Assembly (NCBI GenBank): GCA_905233285.1
Contig: CAJODY010000009.1
Span: 1-64,000, forward strand
Reading direction: 5' to 3'
From: an uncultured Bacteroidaceae bacterium
Lineage (GTDB): Bacteria > Bacteroidota > Bacteroidia > Bacteroidales > Bacteroidaceae
Length of the DNA: 64,000 nt
The translations under genes were made by a program, and so were the position numbers. Positions 51,413-61,816 of this stretch are shown one piece after another. Under the pieces are notes generated by a model, which made no database searches, was not told where the DNA came from, and saw nothing but the letters and a program-made list of their open reading frames with translations. Position 1 is the first letter of the stretch, and every line of letters starts with the position of its first letter.

Positions 51413-53062
51413 TTATTTTTTATGTTTCAGTTTTTCCAGTTTCTGCAACGGTACTTGCCGGCGTTCTGTCTTCTTCAGAATATTCTTATCGTCTTTCGAA
51501 CGCCACTGGAATATATCATAACGGTCGGTAGGACGAATATAATCAAACCAAGCAAAACGGCTTAGGTAACGTTTGTCTGTAGGTATCATCAGGTCGGGAT
51601 AAACCGTGCCGGTAGCAGCCGGCATCCATATTTTCTTCACTTTTTTGTTTTCCATGTAGATTATAAGCTCTGTGCTCTCCGAATAGTTCATACCTATACG
51701 CGTGCCATCATCTTCGTTCATGAAATAATCAACATAGACGTTACCTTTAGCTACATTATGGTCTATCTGTCCATCGACAAAATAGCAGAACATTTCTTTG
51801 GATTCTACTTGATTATAGGAGACTGAATCGACCTGCTCGATGGTGGTGGCCTGGTCGATTACATGTATCCAGTCGATGGTGCTGTCATTATTGTAGATGC
51901 GGATTTCTTCACCGAATAGTTGTTGCTCCTCGTTCCACAATATGGGTTGTCCGTACATGTAAGTACAAGAGTCCAACTCGTGGGTAACCATCGAGTCGCA
52001 CACTCCTTGTACATCGTTGCGGAAGAAACGTACATGATGATATGCGTGCATATCACGATATACGGAGTCGGTGTTCATGTTGTAGGTAAACATCTTCAGC
52101 GTATCACCATGAAGGAAAAGTGTGTCAGGTGGTTGCGAATACTCATATGCCACAGCACTGTCTGTCGCTACAGCAGTGCCGGTACTATCGTCATAAGAAC
52201 AGTAGTTGCCTGTTATCATGCAGTCGTTCTCCTCATCGGTAATTATTGCATTACCGAAAACTTCGCTAAATCCTGTACGCTTGTCGGTATGAATACTGTC
52301 ACCTTCTACCTTGCGCATATCTTTGATTATATACGAACGATTGAGCAAGAATGCTTCACCCGTCTTCGTAGCATAATCTCCTTTTATACCATATATGAAT
52401 GTGCCGTCATCGGTAATGATGTTCGAGGGTGTAACAATGCGGGCAATTTCTGTATCAGTGTAGTAATAAAGCGTATCGGTTACGAGCTTAAACTGCGGAT
52501 TGGTCAGCACTACGTTATCAGTGAAGAATGCTTCGTGGGTTGTGGTGGTAAGTTGCCCCCAGTCGCTCACTAGCACATTGTCGCCATCGTAGAGGGTACC
52601 TCCATACAGGTACATGCCTACACTATAAACACGGTCGTAGTCCAGATTCTCACTTTCGAGACGTGTCTTCTTATCGATGAGCACACAATTACCACGTGCA
52701 CGGGCTTTCATCTCGTACCCGTCGTAAAGGAGTGTGTCGCTGGTAAGTGTGACGGTGTCACCCTGTACCATCTTCACATGGCCGAAAGCGTCAAATGAAT
52801 TTTCTTCCTTATAGAAACGGGCACTGTCGCAATCGAGAAAAACGCCATCGTGGTATAAGCGTACGTGTCCAATCAGAATGTCGGCACGAGGGTCTTGCCA
52901 GTTCTTGTAGAGGATGTCGGAATGAATGAGGTGAATCTGCTCGTCCGATTTCTTCCCTTCCTTATTGGCAGGAGCTATCGAAGCAAATAACATGCCGAAA
53001 ACAAATAGGCACATTATACCCACTAATAAACGGGAGGATATGTTCGAACCGTTTTTCTTCAT
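51413..53062 (-). CDS. OstA/LptA-like protein
   Basis: 549 residues. Signal-anchor N-terminus (SSRLLVGIMCLFVFGMLFASIAPA). The OstA-like beta-jellyroll repeats start at IHLIHSDILYKNWQDPRADILIGHVRLYHDGVFLDCDSARFY, followed by FGHVKMVQGDTVTLTSDTLLYDG and similar repeats to about residue 440. The C-terminal part contains GMNYSESTELIIYMENKKVKKIW. LptA-type proteins bridge lipopolysaccharide from the inner to the outer membrane; this longer Bacteroidetes type is presumed to do the same. The gene pairs with surA-like PPIases upstream, consistent with outer-membrane assembly. Confidence 0.88.
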   Translation of the reverse strand: MKKNGSNISSRLLVGIMCLFVFGMLFASIAPANKEGKKSDEQIHLIHSDILYKNWQDPRADILIGHVRLYHDGVFLDCDSARFYKEENSFDAFGHVKMVQGDTVTLTSDTLLYDGYEMKARARGNCVLIDKKTRLESENLDYDRVYSVGMYLYGGTLYDGDNVLVSDWGQLTTTTHEAFFTDNVVLTNPQFKLVTDTLYYYTDTEIARIVTPSNIITDDGTFIYGIKGDYATKTGEAFLLNRSYIIKDMRKVEGDSIHTDKRTGFSEVFGNAIITDEENDCMITGNYCSYDDSTGTAVATDSAVAYEYSQPPDTLFLHGDTLKMFTYNMNTDSVYRDMHAYHHVRFFRNDVQGVCDSMVTHELDSCTYMYGQPILWNEEQQLFGEEIRIYNNDSTIDWIHVIDQATTIEQVDSVSYNQVESKEMFCYFVDGQIDHNVAKGNVYVDYFMNEDDGTRIGMNYSESTELIIYMENKKVKKIWMPAATGTVYPDLMIPTDKRYLSRFAWFDYIRPTDRYDIFQWRSKDDKNILKKTERRQVPLQKLEKLKHKK

Positions 53063-53067
53063 ACTTC

Positions 53068-53095
53068 ACACCTCATACATCTTACCTCAGACCTC
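53068..53095. repeat. Heptamer array NNNCMTC at PPIase stop
   Basis: ACACCTC, ATACATC, TTACCTC, AGACCTC in 7-nt phase. The last unit overlaps the stop codon (53094-53096) of the downstream PPIase gene. Confidence 0.75.
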
Positions 53096-54455
53096 ATTTT
53101 ATCCACCCTGGATACTGGAATTCGCAGTTACTCCACTCTTCGTTGATGTGTATATAGGTTGTCTGCTGCTTCTCGCGTATCCAGTTGGTAATCTTCTCTA
53201 TGCTCTGCTTCTCGACAACAACATCCTGCATAGCCTGGTAGTCGTCGGCCATATTGGCACGGTGACCATTGATTTTATTCTTCAATTTAACTATGGCAAC
53301 AACTTCCTTTCCTTTGTTGTTGACCATGATAAAAGGCTTTGATATCTCACCTATATTCATGGTACTCACAACTTTTGCCACGTCGGCAGGTAAATCTTTT
53401 ATTTCAAACTTTGACGAGTTGTCTTCTGCGTTGAACATATTACCGTAGTTGTTGCGTGTCTCTTTGTCTTGCGATACATACTGAGTGCATTCGTCGAAAG
53501 TATAAAGACCACGACGGATTTCGTCGGAAATAGAGTCCAAGTCGTTAATTGCCTGAGTGAAAGCATCGTTAGACACACGCGGTTTGCGCAGAATATGGCG
53601 TACGTTTATCTGATCACCACGTTTTTCAATAAGCTGTATGATATGAAAACCGTATTCCGTTTCTACTATCTTCGACACTGCTTTAGGGTCGTTCAGACTG
53701 AACGCGACATTTGCAAATTCGGGAACGAAACTACCTCGACCAGCAAATCCACACTCACCACCCTGACGGGCTGTACCTGTATCTTCGGAATACATAACTG
53801 CTAGAGTGGAGAACTGTGAACGTCCGGAGTTGACACGTTCAGTATAGTCGCGCAATTCCGCCTTCACACGTTCTATCTCTTCCGGTTCTATCACTGGATT
53901 ACGTACAATAATCTGACACTCCACCTTGGTAGGAATAAATGGCAGACTGTCTTCGGGAAGGTCTTTGAAGTAGCGACGCACCTGAGCCGGTGTTACCTTC
54001 ACATCCTTCACCAAGGAGGCACGTACTTCACCCGTCAGCATGTCGTCTCGTACCATGTCGTATAGCTGTTCACGAATCTGCGAGGTTGTCTTTCCGAAGT
54101 ATTCTTCCATCTTCTCTTTTCCGTTCAGCTGCTGGATGTAGTAGTTTATACGCTGATCTACACGCTGAAACACCTCGCTGTCGGACACTTGAACTGAGTC
54201 GATGGCAGCCTGATGAAGGAACAGTTTCTGAATTGCAAGGTTCTCTGGAATGATGCAGTATGGGTCGCCATCCAATCGCTGACCTTGAGAGAGAGCCTCG
54301 AGACGGGCATTCTCTACGTCAGACCTCAAGATGGCTTCGTCACCGACTATCCATACCACTTCGTCAACTACGTTCGGGGCACTCTGGGCATGAACCATTG
54401 AGAATGGACCACCCAAAAGCACGACAGACAGAAGTATTCTGTATATTTTTTTCAT
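53094..54455 (-). CDS. Parvulin-type peptidylprolyl isomerase (SurA-like)
   Basis: ATG 54455 (MKKIYRILLSVVLLGGPFSMVHAQ) is taken in place of the track's TTG at 54464. It has a SurA N-domain (VVDEVVWIVGDEAILRSDVENARLEA) and two rotamase domains, the first with VMYSEDTGTARQGGECGFAGRGSFVPEFANVAFSL and EYGFHIIQLIEKRGDQINVRHIL. It chaperones outer-membrane proteins in the periplasm. The start is 5 nt after the stop of the previous PPIase gene, so the pair is coupled. The stop codon lies in a heptamer array. Confidence 0.92.
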   Translation of the reverse strand: MKKIYRILLSVVLLGGPFSMVHAQSAPNVVDEVVWIVGDEAILRSDVENARLEALSQGQRLDGDPYCIIPENLAIQKLFLHQAAIDSVQVSDSEVFQRVDQRINYYIQQLNGKEKMEEYFGKTTSQIREQLYDMVRDDMLTGEVRASLVKDVKVTPAQVRRYFKDLPEDSLPFIPTKVECQIIVRNPVIEPEEIERVKAELRDYTERVNSGRSQFSTLAVMYSEDTGTARQGGECGFAGRGSFVPEFANVAFSLNDPKAVSKIVETEYGFHIIQLIEKRGDQINVRHILRKPRVSNDAFTQAINDLDSISDEIRRGLYTFDECTQYVSQDKETRNNYGNMFNAEDNSSKFEIKDLPADVAKVVSTMNIGEISKPFIMVNNKGKEVVAIVKLKNKINGHRANMADDYQAMQDVVVEKQSIEKITNWIREKQQTTYIHINEEWSNCEFQYPGWIK

Positions 54456-54460
54456 CGGAA

Positions 54461-55900
54461 TCAATGTTTGTTTACAGTTTTTACAACCTCATCGTACACT
54501 ATCACTTCGTATTTGCTACGCAATCCTTCAACCCACTCACGCTCCTTCTCGTTCTGATAGTCGGTAATCACCTGTCCCTTGACATCCTTATATGTACGCG
54601 GTTTCTTAACTTTATTGCCATATACACCGGTGGCAGGATAGTTCTTCACCTGCTTGACTTCTTTTGTCTTATCACCGAATGCCAGACGGTCGATTGTGGC
54701 ATTATCGCCCTGCTTAAAGAGTCCGCGTTCGATACGCACAACTTTAACCGAGTCGGTATTCAACGCGCTTACAATAGTCTGAGCCCAATCAGGTTCAGGC
54801 ACTTTCTTAATCAGTTTCTTTGCTTTAGCAACTACAGACTCGTCTTTGCCGCGAATGATGATGCCACTGTAACGCGGTTTGTCCCACGCATATTTCTTCT
54901 TATTGGCATTGAAATAATTTTCAAGTCCAAACTCGTCGGACTGCGCCTTATCCCACACGTCCGATTTGCTTATCTCGTACATCAGTGTCCCGTCATAATA
55001 TTCCTGTGCCAGATTACGCACATCGGCATCGTTGGCTGCCAAACGGCTGAATACACTGTCAACCACTACTACACGTTCTACGTTCCGCTGACGTGCTATA
55101 GAGTCGAGATAAGCGTTAGCTGAAGCCTGTTTTATGCCACGCGAATCGAGGAACTGCAATATTGCTGCATGGTGATGTTCATACGGCTCAAACTGATGAC
55201 GGTCTTTCATGTAGATGATATGATAGCCGACGACAGTCTTTACCGGAGCTGACATCTCGCCTGCCTTCAGAGCATATGCAGCTGTCTCGAAATCGGGAAT
55301 CATCATTCCTTTTCCAAACTGACCGAGAGCTCCGCCACGCATGGCACTGCCCTTGTCTTCGGAGCAATCCTTGGCCATGTCGGCAAAACGTGTCTCGAGT
55401 TCTGCTGCAGGCACAGCTCTCAATATGCCGTAAATGGAATCGATACGAGCCTTTGCCTTTGCTTCGTCTTCGGGAGAGGCATCCTGACGCAAGAGGACTA
55501 GTATGTGAGAAGCAGTCAGCACATCGTCTGTTCCAAAACGTGCAGCCGTCAGGTCATAAGTCTTTCTTGCCTCACGCTCGATATATGCAGAATCGACAAT
55601 TGTAGGCAACACCATCTGCTCTTTGTATCCAGCTAATTCGTTGCGGATACTGCTCAATGTATCGATACCTGCACGTTCTGCCTCTGCCACCTTCAACTTG
55701 AAGTCGATATACAATGGCACGTATTCTTCTACGGTCTTCTTCTCCAACACACCATCACCGTTGTTCTTATTGAACGAATACTCAAACTCGGAACGCAGAA
55801 TATCCTTTCCGTTTATTTTCATTATAACAGGATCAGTACTCTGACCCATCATTGTGCTGCAAAAAGATGCTGCAAGAACAGCAAAAAACAATTTTTTCAT
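54461..55900 (-). CDS. Parvulin-type peptidylprolyl isomerase (PpiD/SurA-like)
   Basis: 479 residues with signal MKKLFFAVLAASFCSTMMGQ. An N-terminal SurA-like segment (VIMKINGKDILRSEFEYSFNKNNG) precedes a rotamase domain (VLTASHILVLLRQDASPEDE, then GGALGQFGKGMMIPDFETAAYALKAGEMSAPVKTVVGYHIIYMKDR). The C-terminal part (FGLENYFNANKKKYAWDKPRYSGIIIRGKDE) is typical of the longer Bacteroidetes PPIases. It is a periplasmic folding factor. It is the first gene of the PPIase-PPIase-OstA-small membrane protein-mutL series; a hairpin lies 18 nt upstream. Confidence 0.9.
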   Translation of the reverse strand: MKKLFFAVLAASFCSTMMGQSTDPVIMKINGKDILRSEFEYSFNKNNGDGVLEKKTVEEYVPLYIDFKLKVAEAERAGIDTLSSIRNELAGYKEQMVLPTIVDSAYIEREARKTYDLTAARFGTDDVLTASHILVLLRQDASPEDEAKAKARIDSIYGILRAVPAAELETRFADMAKDCSEDKGSAMRGGALGQFGKGMMIPDFETAAYALKAGEMSAPVKTVVGYHIIYMKDRHQFEPYEHHHAAILQFLDSRGIKQASANAYLDSIARQRNVERVVVVDSVFSRLAANDADVRNLAQEYYDGTLMYEISKSDVWDKAQSDEFGLENYFNANKKKYAWDKPRYSGIIIRGKDESVVAKAKKLIKKVPEPDWAQTIVSALNTDSVKVVRIERGLFKQGDNATIDRLAFGDKTKEVKQVKNYPATGVYGNKVKKPRTYKDVKGQVITDYQNEKEREWVEGLRSKYEVIVYDEVVKTVNKH

Positions 55901-55917
55901 ATAATAGTAGTTCTAAA

Positions 55918-55947
55918 GACTGCATCCACATTAGTGCGGACGCAGTC
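55918..55947. terminator. Hairpin between guaB and PPIase gene
   Basis: GACTGC...GCAGTC with inner TCC/GGA pairs. Followed on the minus strand by TTTAG only, so it is a weak terminator or a leader hairpin of the PPIase operon. Confidence 0.5.
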
Positions 55948-56000
55948 AGAGAGATGGTTTATGTCTAAACATTTTTCAATGTTCAATGTTCTATTCCTTA

Positions 56001-57479
56001 TTACTGAGGACGGCTGTAGTTCGGTGCCTCACTGGTAATTATAACCTCGTGCGGGTGACTTTCAAGCACACCTGCATTAGTGATGCGGGTAAACTTGGCA
56101 TTGTGCAGACTCTGAATGTCTTTAGCACCGCAGTAACCCATACCCGAACGGAGACCTCCAACGAGCTGGTAAATTACTTCCTGAACGGTTCCCTTGTAAG
56201 GAACACGACCTGCAATACCTTCCGGCACGAGTTTCTTTGTCTCCTCTACTCCGCCCTGGAAATAGCGGTCTTTCGAACCGTTTTCCATAGCTTCGAGCGA
56301 ACCCATGCCACGATAGCTCTTGAACTTACGTCCATTGTAAAGGATAGTCTCACCCGGAGCCTCATCGGTTCCTGCTACGAGCGAACCAATCATAACACTG
56401 TATCCTCCGGCTGCTATTGCCTTCACCACATCACCGGAATAACGCAGACCTCCGTCGGCAATCAAAGGTACTCCGGTACCCTCCAAAGCCATTGCCACAT
56501 CATATACAGCACTGAGCTGCGGAACTCCTACACCGGCTACTACACGAGTCGTACAGATAGAACCCGGACCGATACCGACCTTTACTGCATCTGCTCCAGC
56601 CTCAACGAGAGCCTTGGCGGCATCTCCGGTAGCTATGTTGCCGACAACGATGTCAACCTCTGGGAAGTTCTGCTTTGCTTCGCGAACCTTCTCAATCACA
56701 CCTTTCGAATGACCATGTGCCGTATCGATTACTATTGCATCGACTCCTGCCTTCACCAGTGCTTCCATGCGCTGGAACGTGTCGGCTGTAACTCCAACAC
56801 CTGCCGCAACACGCAGACGACCCTTGCCGTCCTTGCATGCCATAGGCTTGTCGGCAGCCTTAGTGATGTCCTTATATGTGATGAGACCTATCAGACGGTT
56901 ATCGTCATCAACGACTGGGAGTTTCTCTATTTTATGTTCGAGCAGAATCTTCGAAGCACTTGCCAAGTCTGCCTGCTGATGAGTAACTACAAGGTTATCC
57001 TTCGTCATTACATCATCAATCTTACGTTTCATGTCCGTCTGGAAACGAAGGTCACGGTTCGTTACGATTCCGACCAGCTTGTTATCTTTGTCAACCACTG
57101 GAATACCACCGATATGATACTCTGCCATTATAGCAAGAGCATTCTCTACCGTCTTGCCACGCATGATAGTCACAGGGTCGTATATCATACCGTTTTCAGC
57201 ACGCTTCACAATTGCTACCTGACGAGCCTGTTCCTCAATCGACATATTCTTGTGAATCACACCAATACCACCCTCACGTGCTATGGCAATAGCCATAGGA
57301 GCCTCAGTAACAGTGTCCATAGCCGCCGTAACGAACGGTATGCGCAGTTCAATGTTTCTAGAAAACTTAGTAGTGAGGGAAACTTCACGCGGAAGGACTT
57401 CTGAATAACCTGGTACGAGGAGCACATCATCGTACGTCAAGCCTTCCATAATGACTTTATCTGCAATAAATGATGACAT
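56001..57479 (-). CDS. guaB: Inosine-5'-monophosphate dehydrogenase GuaB
   Basis: Converts IMP to XMP, the committed step to GMP, using NAD+. The 492 residues carry the barrel start ([25 protein letters not shown]), two CBS domains (about 95-210, [38 protein letters not shown]), the catalytic loop [15 protein letters not shown] with its cysteine, and the flap KRYFQG-like RYFQGG. It has its own promoter at 57511-57541, with a consensus -33 spacing of 19 nt. Confidence 0.98.
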   Translation of the reverse strand: MSSFIADKVIMEGLTYDDVLLVPGYSEVLPREVSLTTKFSRNIELRIPFVTAAMDTVTEAPMAIAIAREGGIGVIHKNMSIEEQARQVAIVKRAENGMIYDPVTIMRGKTVENALAIMAEYHIGGIPVVDKDNKLVGIVTNRDLRFQTDMKRKIDDVMTKDNLVVTHQQADLASASKILLEHKIEKLPVVDDDNRLIGLITYKDITKAADKPMACKDGKGRLRVAAGVGVTADTFQRMEALVKAGVDAIVIDTAHGHSKGVIEKVREAKQNFPEVDIVVGNIATGDAAKALVEAGADAVKVGIGPGSICTTRVVAGVGVPQLSAVYDVAMALEGTGVPLIADGGLRYSGDVVKAIAAGGYSVMIGSLVAGTDEAPGETILYNGRKFKSYRGMGSLEAMENGSKDRYFQGGVEETKKLVPEGIAGRVPYKGTVQEVIYQLVGGLRSGMGYCGAKDIQSLHNAKFTRITNAGVLESHPHEVIITSEAPNYSRPQ

Positions 57480-57510
57480 ATAGATATGTATGTTATAATT
57501 TAATTGCGTG

Positions 57511-57541
57511 CGAAGTTACGACTAAATGACAAAACCACAAA
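57511..57541 (-). promoter_or_regulatory. guaB promoter (TTTG, 19 nt, TAACTTCG)
   Basis: Minus strand TTTG (57538-57541) and TAACTTCG (57511-57518) with 19-nt spacer, 32 nt before the ATG. Confidence 0.7.
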
Positions 57542-57553
57542 ATTTATTGACCA

Positions 57554-59728
57554 TCAATTTGCCATTTCCGAGATAAACTTGATTCTTACAAGTCTTATTA
57601 CCTCGTCGTCATAGTCGCCTTCAATATTCTTCACGGCTGTATCCAAATCATCTGTATCGCTCGAGCGGAAATACTCATATATCTCGTCAATGCAATCCTC
57701 GTCCAACTCTTCATCAAGGAAATAGTCGATATTTATTTTTGTTCCGCTGTAAACGATAGCCTCGAGTTCATCCAGCAGTTCATCAAATCCAATGCCGTTC
57801 GACTTTGCTATTTCCTCAAGATCTATCTGATGGTCTATGCCATGAATAATGTTTACTTTAACCTTTGATTTGTTTGCAACAGTACGGACACGCATGTCGG
57901 TAGGACGTTCTATCTCATTCTCATCGCAATACTGCTTGATGAGGTCGCAGAACTCCTTGCCGTAACGTTTTGCCTTTCCTGCACCCACACCGGGTATATT
58001 CTGCATCTCCTCGAGAGTGATTGGATAGAGCGTAGTCATTGCCTCGAGCGACACATCTTGGAACACCACATATGGGGGCACATCGAATTGTCTTGCTATT
58101 TTCTTTCTCAACGACAGGAGCATAGCATACAGAGTTTCATCAGCAACCGACTGTCCACCCTCTTCCATCTCTTCGTAATCGCCATCGTAGTCGCTGTCCT
58201 CTACAACCATGAACGAAGTCGGTTTCTTCAGGTATTTCTTTCCTTCTTTCGTTACCTTCAATATGCCGTAGTTCTCCACTTCCTTCTCCAGATATCCGCT
58301 CAACTGAGCCTGAGCAAGGATAGCATTCCACATGCTTACTTCCACATCAGCACCCGAACCGAATTCCTCCAGCGAGTCATGCTTATGGGCCAAAAGCGTT
58401 TCCGACTCCTGACCTCTCAGGAAATCGACTATGTAATCCAGTTTGAAATTCTCCTTGACAGCCAGTACTGCCTTCAGGGCAAGTACCAGATACTGCTGTG
58501 CTTCTACCTTCTTCTTCGGATTCATACAATTATCACATTGTCCGCAATTATCCTTGTCGTAAGTCTCTCCGAAATAATGCAGCAGGATTTTCCTGCGGCA
58601 GACAGAAGTCTCGCAGTAAGCAGCCGTTTCGCGTATCAGTTGTCGGCCTATATCCTGTTCTGCAACCGGTTTGCCTTCCAGGAACTTTTCCAGACGATAC
58701 AAATCTTTGTGCGTATAATAAGCTATACATCTGCCTTCACCGCCATCGCGACCTGCACGCCCTGTCTCCTGATAATACCCTTCCAGACTCTTGGGTATAT
58801 CATAGTGAATGACATAGCGGACATCAGGTTTGTCAATACCCATACCAAAGGCTATCGTAGCTACAATCACATCGATATCCTCATTGATGAAGGCGTCCTG
58901 AGTAGTATTCCTCACGGCATTATCCATTCCTGCATGATAGGCTGCAGCCTTAATGTCATTTGCTTTGAGGATATCAGCCAGTTCTTCCACCTTCTTACGG
59001 CTCATGCAATATATGATACCGCTCTTGCCCGAGTGCTGCTTTATATATTTAATAATGTCTTTGTTCAAATCCTTCGTCTTCGAACGTACCTCATAGTACA
59101 GATTCGGACGGTTAAATGAAGACTTGAACTCCACAGCATCCTGTATGCCCAGATTCTTCTTTATGTCAGTACGCACCTTATCGGTAGCCGTAGCAGTAAG
59201 TGCAATGACAGGAGCAGCACCTATATCATTTATAATAGGACGTATCCTGCGGTATTCCGGACGGAAGTCATGTCCCCATTCAGAAATACAGTGAGCCTCA
59301 TCGATAGCATAGAACGAAATCTTTATCGACTTCAGGAACTCCACGTTTTCATCCTTTGTCAGCGACTCTGGAGCCACATAGAGCAGCTTCGTCTTTCCGC
59401 TCAGCACGTCCTGCTTCACCTGTTCAATGCTTGCCTTGTTCAGCGACGAATTGATGAAATGAGCCAGATTATCCTCTTCGCTTATATACTTGATTGCATC
59501 AACCTGATTCTTCATCAATGCAATCAAGGGTGAAATAACAATGGCAGTACCCTCCATCAGGATAGCCGGCAGCTGATAGCACATCGACTTGCCGCCACCC
59601 GTAGGCATAAGGACAAAAACATTCTTGCCCTTCATGAGTGTACGAATTATTTCCTCTTGCTCTCCCTTGAAGGTGTCAAATCCAAAATAATACTTCAGGG
59701 ATTCCTGCAAGGTCATCTGTTTTGCCAT
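57554..59728 (-). CDS. recQ: ATP-dependent DNA helicase RecQ
   Basis: 724 residues, longer than E. coli RecQ (609). 3'-5' helicase motifs: MPTGGGKSMCYQLP, FYAIDEAHCISEWGHDFRPEYR, and ATIAFGMGIDKPDVRYVIHYDIPKSLEGYYQETGRAGRDG. The zinc-binding RQC domain has CETSVCRRKILLHYFGE and CGQCDNC. An HRDC domain follows (VPPYVVFQDVSLEAMTTLYPITLEEMQNIPGVGAGKAKRYG). A C-terminal acidic region (ELDEDCIDEIYEYFRSSDTDDLDTAVKNIEGDYDDE) accounts for the extra length and may be a protein-binding tail. It has its own promoter 32 nt before the ATG. Confidence 0.96.
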   Translation of the reverse strand: MAKQMTLQESLKYYFGFDTFKGEQEEIIRTLMKGKNVFVLMPTGGGKSMCYQLPAILMEGTAIVISPLIALMKNQVDAIKYISEEDNLAHFINSSLNKASIEQVKQDVLSGKTKLLYVAPESLTKDENVEFLKSIKISFYAIDEAHCISEWGHDFRPEYRRIRPIINDIGAAPVIALTATATDKVRTDIKKNLGIQDAVEFKSSFNRPNLYYEVRSKTKDLNKDIIKYIKQHSGKSGIIYCMSRKKVEELADILKANDIKAAAYHAGMDNAVRNTTQDAFINEDIDVIVATIAFGMGIDKPDVRYVIHYDIPKSLEGYYQETGRAGRDGGEGRCIAYYTHKDLYRLEKFLEGKPVAEQDIGRQLIRETAAYCETSVCRRKILLHYFGETYDKDNCGQCDNCMNPKKKVEAQQYLVLALKAVLAVKENFKLDYIVDFLRGQESETLLAHKHDSLEEFGSGADVEVSMWNAILAQAQLSGYLEKEVENYGILKVTKEGKKYLKKPTSFMVVEDSDYDGDYEEMEEGGQSVADETLYAMLLSLRKKIARQFDVPPYVVFQDVSLEAMTTLYPITLEEMQNIPGVGAGKAKRYGKEFCDLIKQYCDENEIERPTDMRVRTVANKSKVKVNIIHGIDHQIDLEEIAKSNGIGFDELLDELEAIVYSGTKINIDYFLDEELDEDCIDEIYEYFRSSDTDDLDTAVKNIEGDYDDEVIRLVRIKFISEMAN

Positions 59729-59759
59729 CGTAAGTGGATTAAAAAGTTATCACCGATGA

Positions 59760-59790
59760 CAAAGTTAAGCAACAGAATTTATTCTACAAA
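59760..59790 (-). promoter_or_regulatory. recQ promoter (TTTG, 19 nt, TAACTTTG)
   Basis: Minus strand TTTG (59787-59790), 19 nt, TAACTTTG (59760-59767). Confidence 0.75.
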
Positions 59791-59855
59791 AATAAAACGA
59801 GGAAAAAATAACGAAAAGATATAATTTGACAATTATTAACTAAAGAGTCCCTCTC

Positions 59856-61091
59856 TTACTTATCTGCAGTTTGTTCCTTCAGCACATACAGATTCGCCTT
59901 TTCCACCTGCTGTCTGGCATAATCCAATGTCACTTCATAGCTATCCACATGTTGCGACGGAATATCAAACATCGGGTCAACCATTATGGTTTCAACAAGG
60001 GAACGCAAACCACGTGCACCGAGTTTGAACTCAACAGCCTTGTCAACTACATAATCAAGCACCTCCTCCTGGAATGTCAGTTTCACTCCATCAAGGGCAA
60101 ACAGACGTATATACTGCTTGATTATAGAATTCTTCGGTTCAGTCAGAATCCTGCGCAAAGCCGTACGGTCAAGCGGTTCGAGGTGGGTCAGTATAGGCAG
60201 ACGACCTATAATCTCGGGTATGAGTCCGAACGACTTCAGGTCCATCGGAGCAATATACTGCATCATATTGCTCTGGTCAATCTTTGCTACGTTTCTGGCT
60301 GCATCAAATCCTACGACGTGAGTGTTCAGTCGCTGAGCAATACGTTTTTCTATGCCGTCGAATGCACCGCCGCAGATGAAAAGGATATTCTTCGTGTTTA
60401 CCTGAATAAACTTCTGTTCCGGATGTTTTCTTCCACCCTGTGGGGGAACATTCACAACAGAACCTTCCAACAACTTCAGCAATCCCTGCTGCACACCCTC
60501 GCCACTTACGTCGCGGGTGATACTCGGGTTATCTCCCTTTCGGGCTATCTTGTCAATCTCGTCAATAAAAACGATGCCCTGTTCTGCTTTCTTTACGTCA
60601 TAGTCCGCTTCCTGAAGCAGACGAGCCAGCAGACTCTCCACGTCCTCTCCCACATATCCGGCTTCAGTCAGCACCGTTGCATCTACGATAGTAAAAGGTA
60701 CTACAAGCAGTTTGGCAATAGTACGAGCCAGCAGGGTCTTACCCGTACCCGTACTACCAACCATTATGATGTTCGATTTCTCCAGCTCCACGTCATCCTC
60801 CACCTCTGGGTGTTGCAGACGCTTATAATGGTTATAGACAGCTACCGACAGAGTCTTCTTTGCATCGTCCTGCCCTATCACATAATTGTCCAGATAAGCC
60901 TTTATCTCTGCGGGCTTAGGCAATTTGTTCAGAGCCAACGGCGAAGGTCTTTTCAGAGTCTGGTCAACCAAATCCTTTGCCTGGGCGACACAGTCACTGC
61001 ATATACAGCCGTCGATACCGTTAATCATCAGCTGTACTTCCCTGTCAGTACGTCCACAAAACGAACACTTATTTACCTTCTTTGAAACCAT
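59856..61091 (-). CDS. clpX: ATP-dependent Clp protease ATP-binding subunit ClpX
   Basis: Unfoldase that feeds substrates to ClpP. N-terminal zinc-binding domain [11 protein letters not shown]...CSDC; Walker A GSTGTGKT; pore/sensor segments [25 protein letters not shown], and the ClpP-docking loop [21 protein letters not shown]. The 411 residues match the family. The ATG directly abuts the clpP stop codon (0 nt between), so the two are expressed together from the trigger factor operon. Confidence 0.98.
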   Translation of the reverse strand: MVSKKVNKCSFCGRTDREVQLMINGIDGCICSDCVAQAKDLVDQTLKRPSPLALNKLPKPAEIKAYLDNYVIGQDDAKKTLSVAVYNHYKRLQHPEVEDDVELEKSNIIMVGSTGTGKTLLARTIAKLLVVPFTIVDATVLTEAGYVGEDVESLLARLLQEADYDVKKAEQGIVFIDEIDKIARKGDNPSITRDVSGEGVQQGLLKLLEGSVVNVPPQGGRKHPEQKFIQVNTKNILFICGGAFDGIEKRIAQRLNTHVVGFDAARNVAKIDQSNMMQYIAPMDLKSFGLIPEIIGRLPILTHLEPLDRTALRRILTEPKNSIIKQYIRLFALDGVKLTFQEEVLDYVVDKAVEFKLGARGLRSLVETIMVDPMFDIPSQHVDSYEVTLDYARQQVEKANLYVLKEQTADK

Positions 61092-61763
61092 TTACTTTTT
61101 TCTAACCAGAACTTCATCTACCATACCATACTCCTTAGCCTCCTCGGCAGTCATCCAATAGTCACGGTCCGAGTCAGCCCATACCTTGTCGAACGGCTGA
61201 TGGCTATGGTCGCTTATGATAGTATATAATTCCTTCTTCAGTTTCTGAATTTCGCGGGCAGTAATCTCGATGTCGCTTGCCTGTCCCTGTGCACCGCCCA
61301 TCGGCTGGTGAATCATGATGCGGCTATGTGGCAGAGCCGAGCGCTTCCCCTCCTTGCCTGCCACCAGCAATACGGCAGCCATCGAAGCAGCCATACCCGT
61401 ACAGATAGTCTGTATGTCGCTGTTCACGAACTGCATAGTGTCGTATATACCCAGTCCGGCATACACACTTCCACCTGGCGAGTTGATATAAATGCTGATA
61501 TCCTTGCCGCTGTCAACGCTGTCGAGATACAGCATCTGAGCCTGCAACACATTGGCAGTATAGTCGTTCACCTCAGTACCGAGGAAAATGATACGATCCA
61601 TCATCAGACGTGAGAACACATCCAGCTGAGTCACATTCAGCTGACGCTCCTCAAGGATATACGGGTTGAGATAACCCGACTGTGCCTTTACCACGTCGTC
61701 AACCACCATACCGTTCACACCAAGGTGCTTTGTGGCAAAATTTCTGAAATCAGTATAACTCAT
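61092..61763 (-). CDS. clpP: ATP-dependent Clp protease proteolytic subunit ClpP
   Basis: Serine protease forming a barrel with ClpX. Catalytic Ser in CTGMAASMAAVLL, His in RIMIHQPMGG and Asp in the DRDYWM segment. The 223 residues include a longer N-terminus (MSYTDFRNFATKHLGVNGMVVDDVV) than E. coli ClpP, typical of Bacteroidetes. It lies between tig and clpX, a widespread operon order. The gap from tig is 53 nt. Confidence 0.98.
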   Translation of the reverse strand: MSYTDFRNFATKHLGVNGMVVDDVVKAQSGYLNPYILEERQLNVTQLDVFSRLMMDRIIFLGTEVNDYTANVLQAQMLYLDSVDSGKDISIYINSPGGSVYAGLGIYDTMQFVNSDIQTICTGMAASMAAVLLVAGKEGKRSALPHSRIMIHQPMGGAQGQASDIEITAREIQKLKKELYTIISDHSHQPFDKVWADSDRDYWMTAEEAKEYGMVDEVLVRKK

Positions 61764-61816
61764 AGCAACTTTTTGTTTTTGTCGTGCATCACGACATTTT
61801 TGAGAAACACAAATAA

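Noticed and set aside
57554-57700. RecQ acidic tail as a separate domain or fusion
   Set aside because: Extended acidic C-termini are plausible in Bacteroidetes RecQ; nothing indicates a fused enzyme.
59871-61085. Long antisense ORFs opposite clpX, tig, guaB, recQ and PPIase genes
   Set aside because: They are shadow frames of strongly conserved genes, with leucine/histidine-rich nonsense composition.
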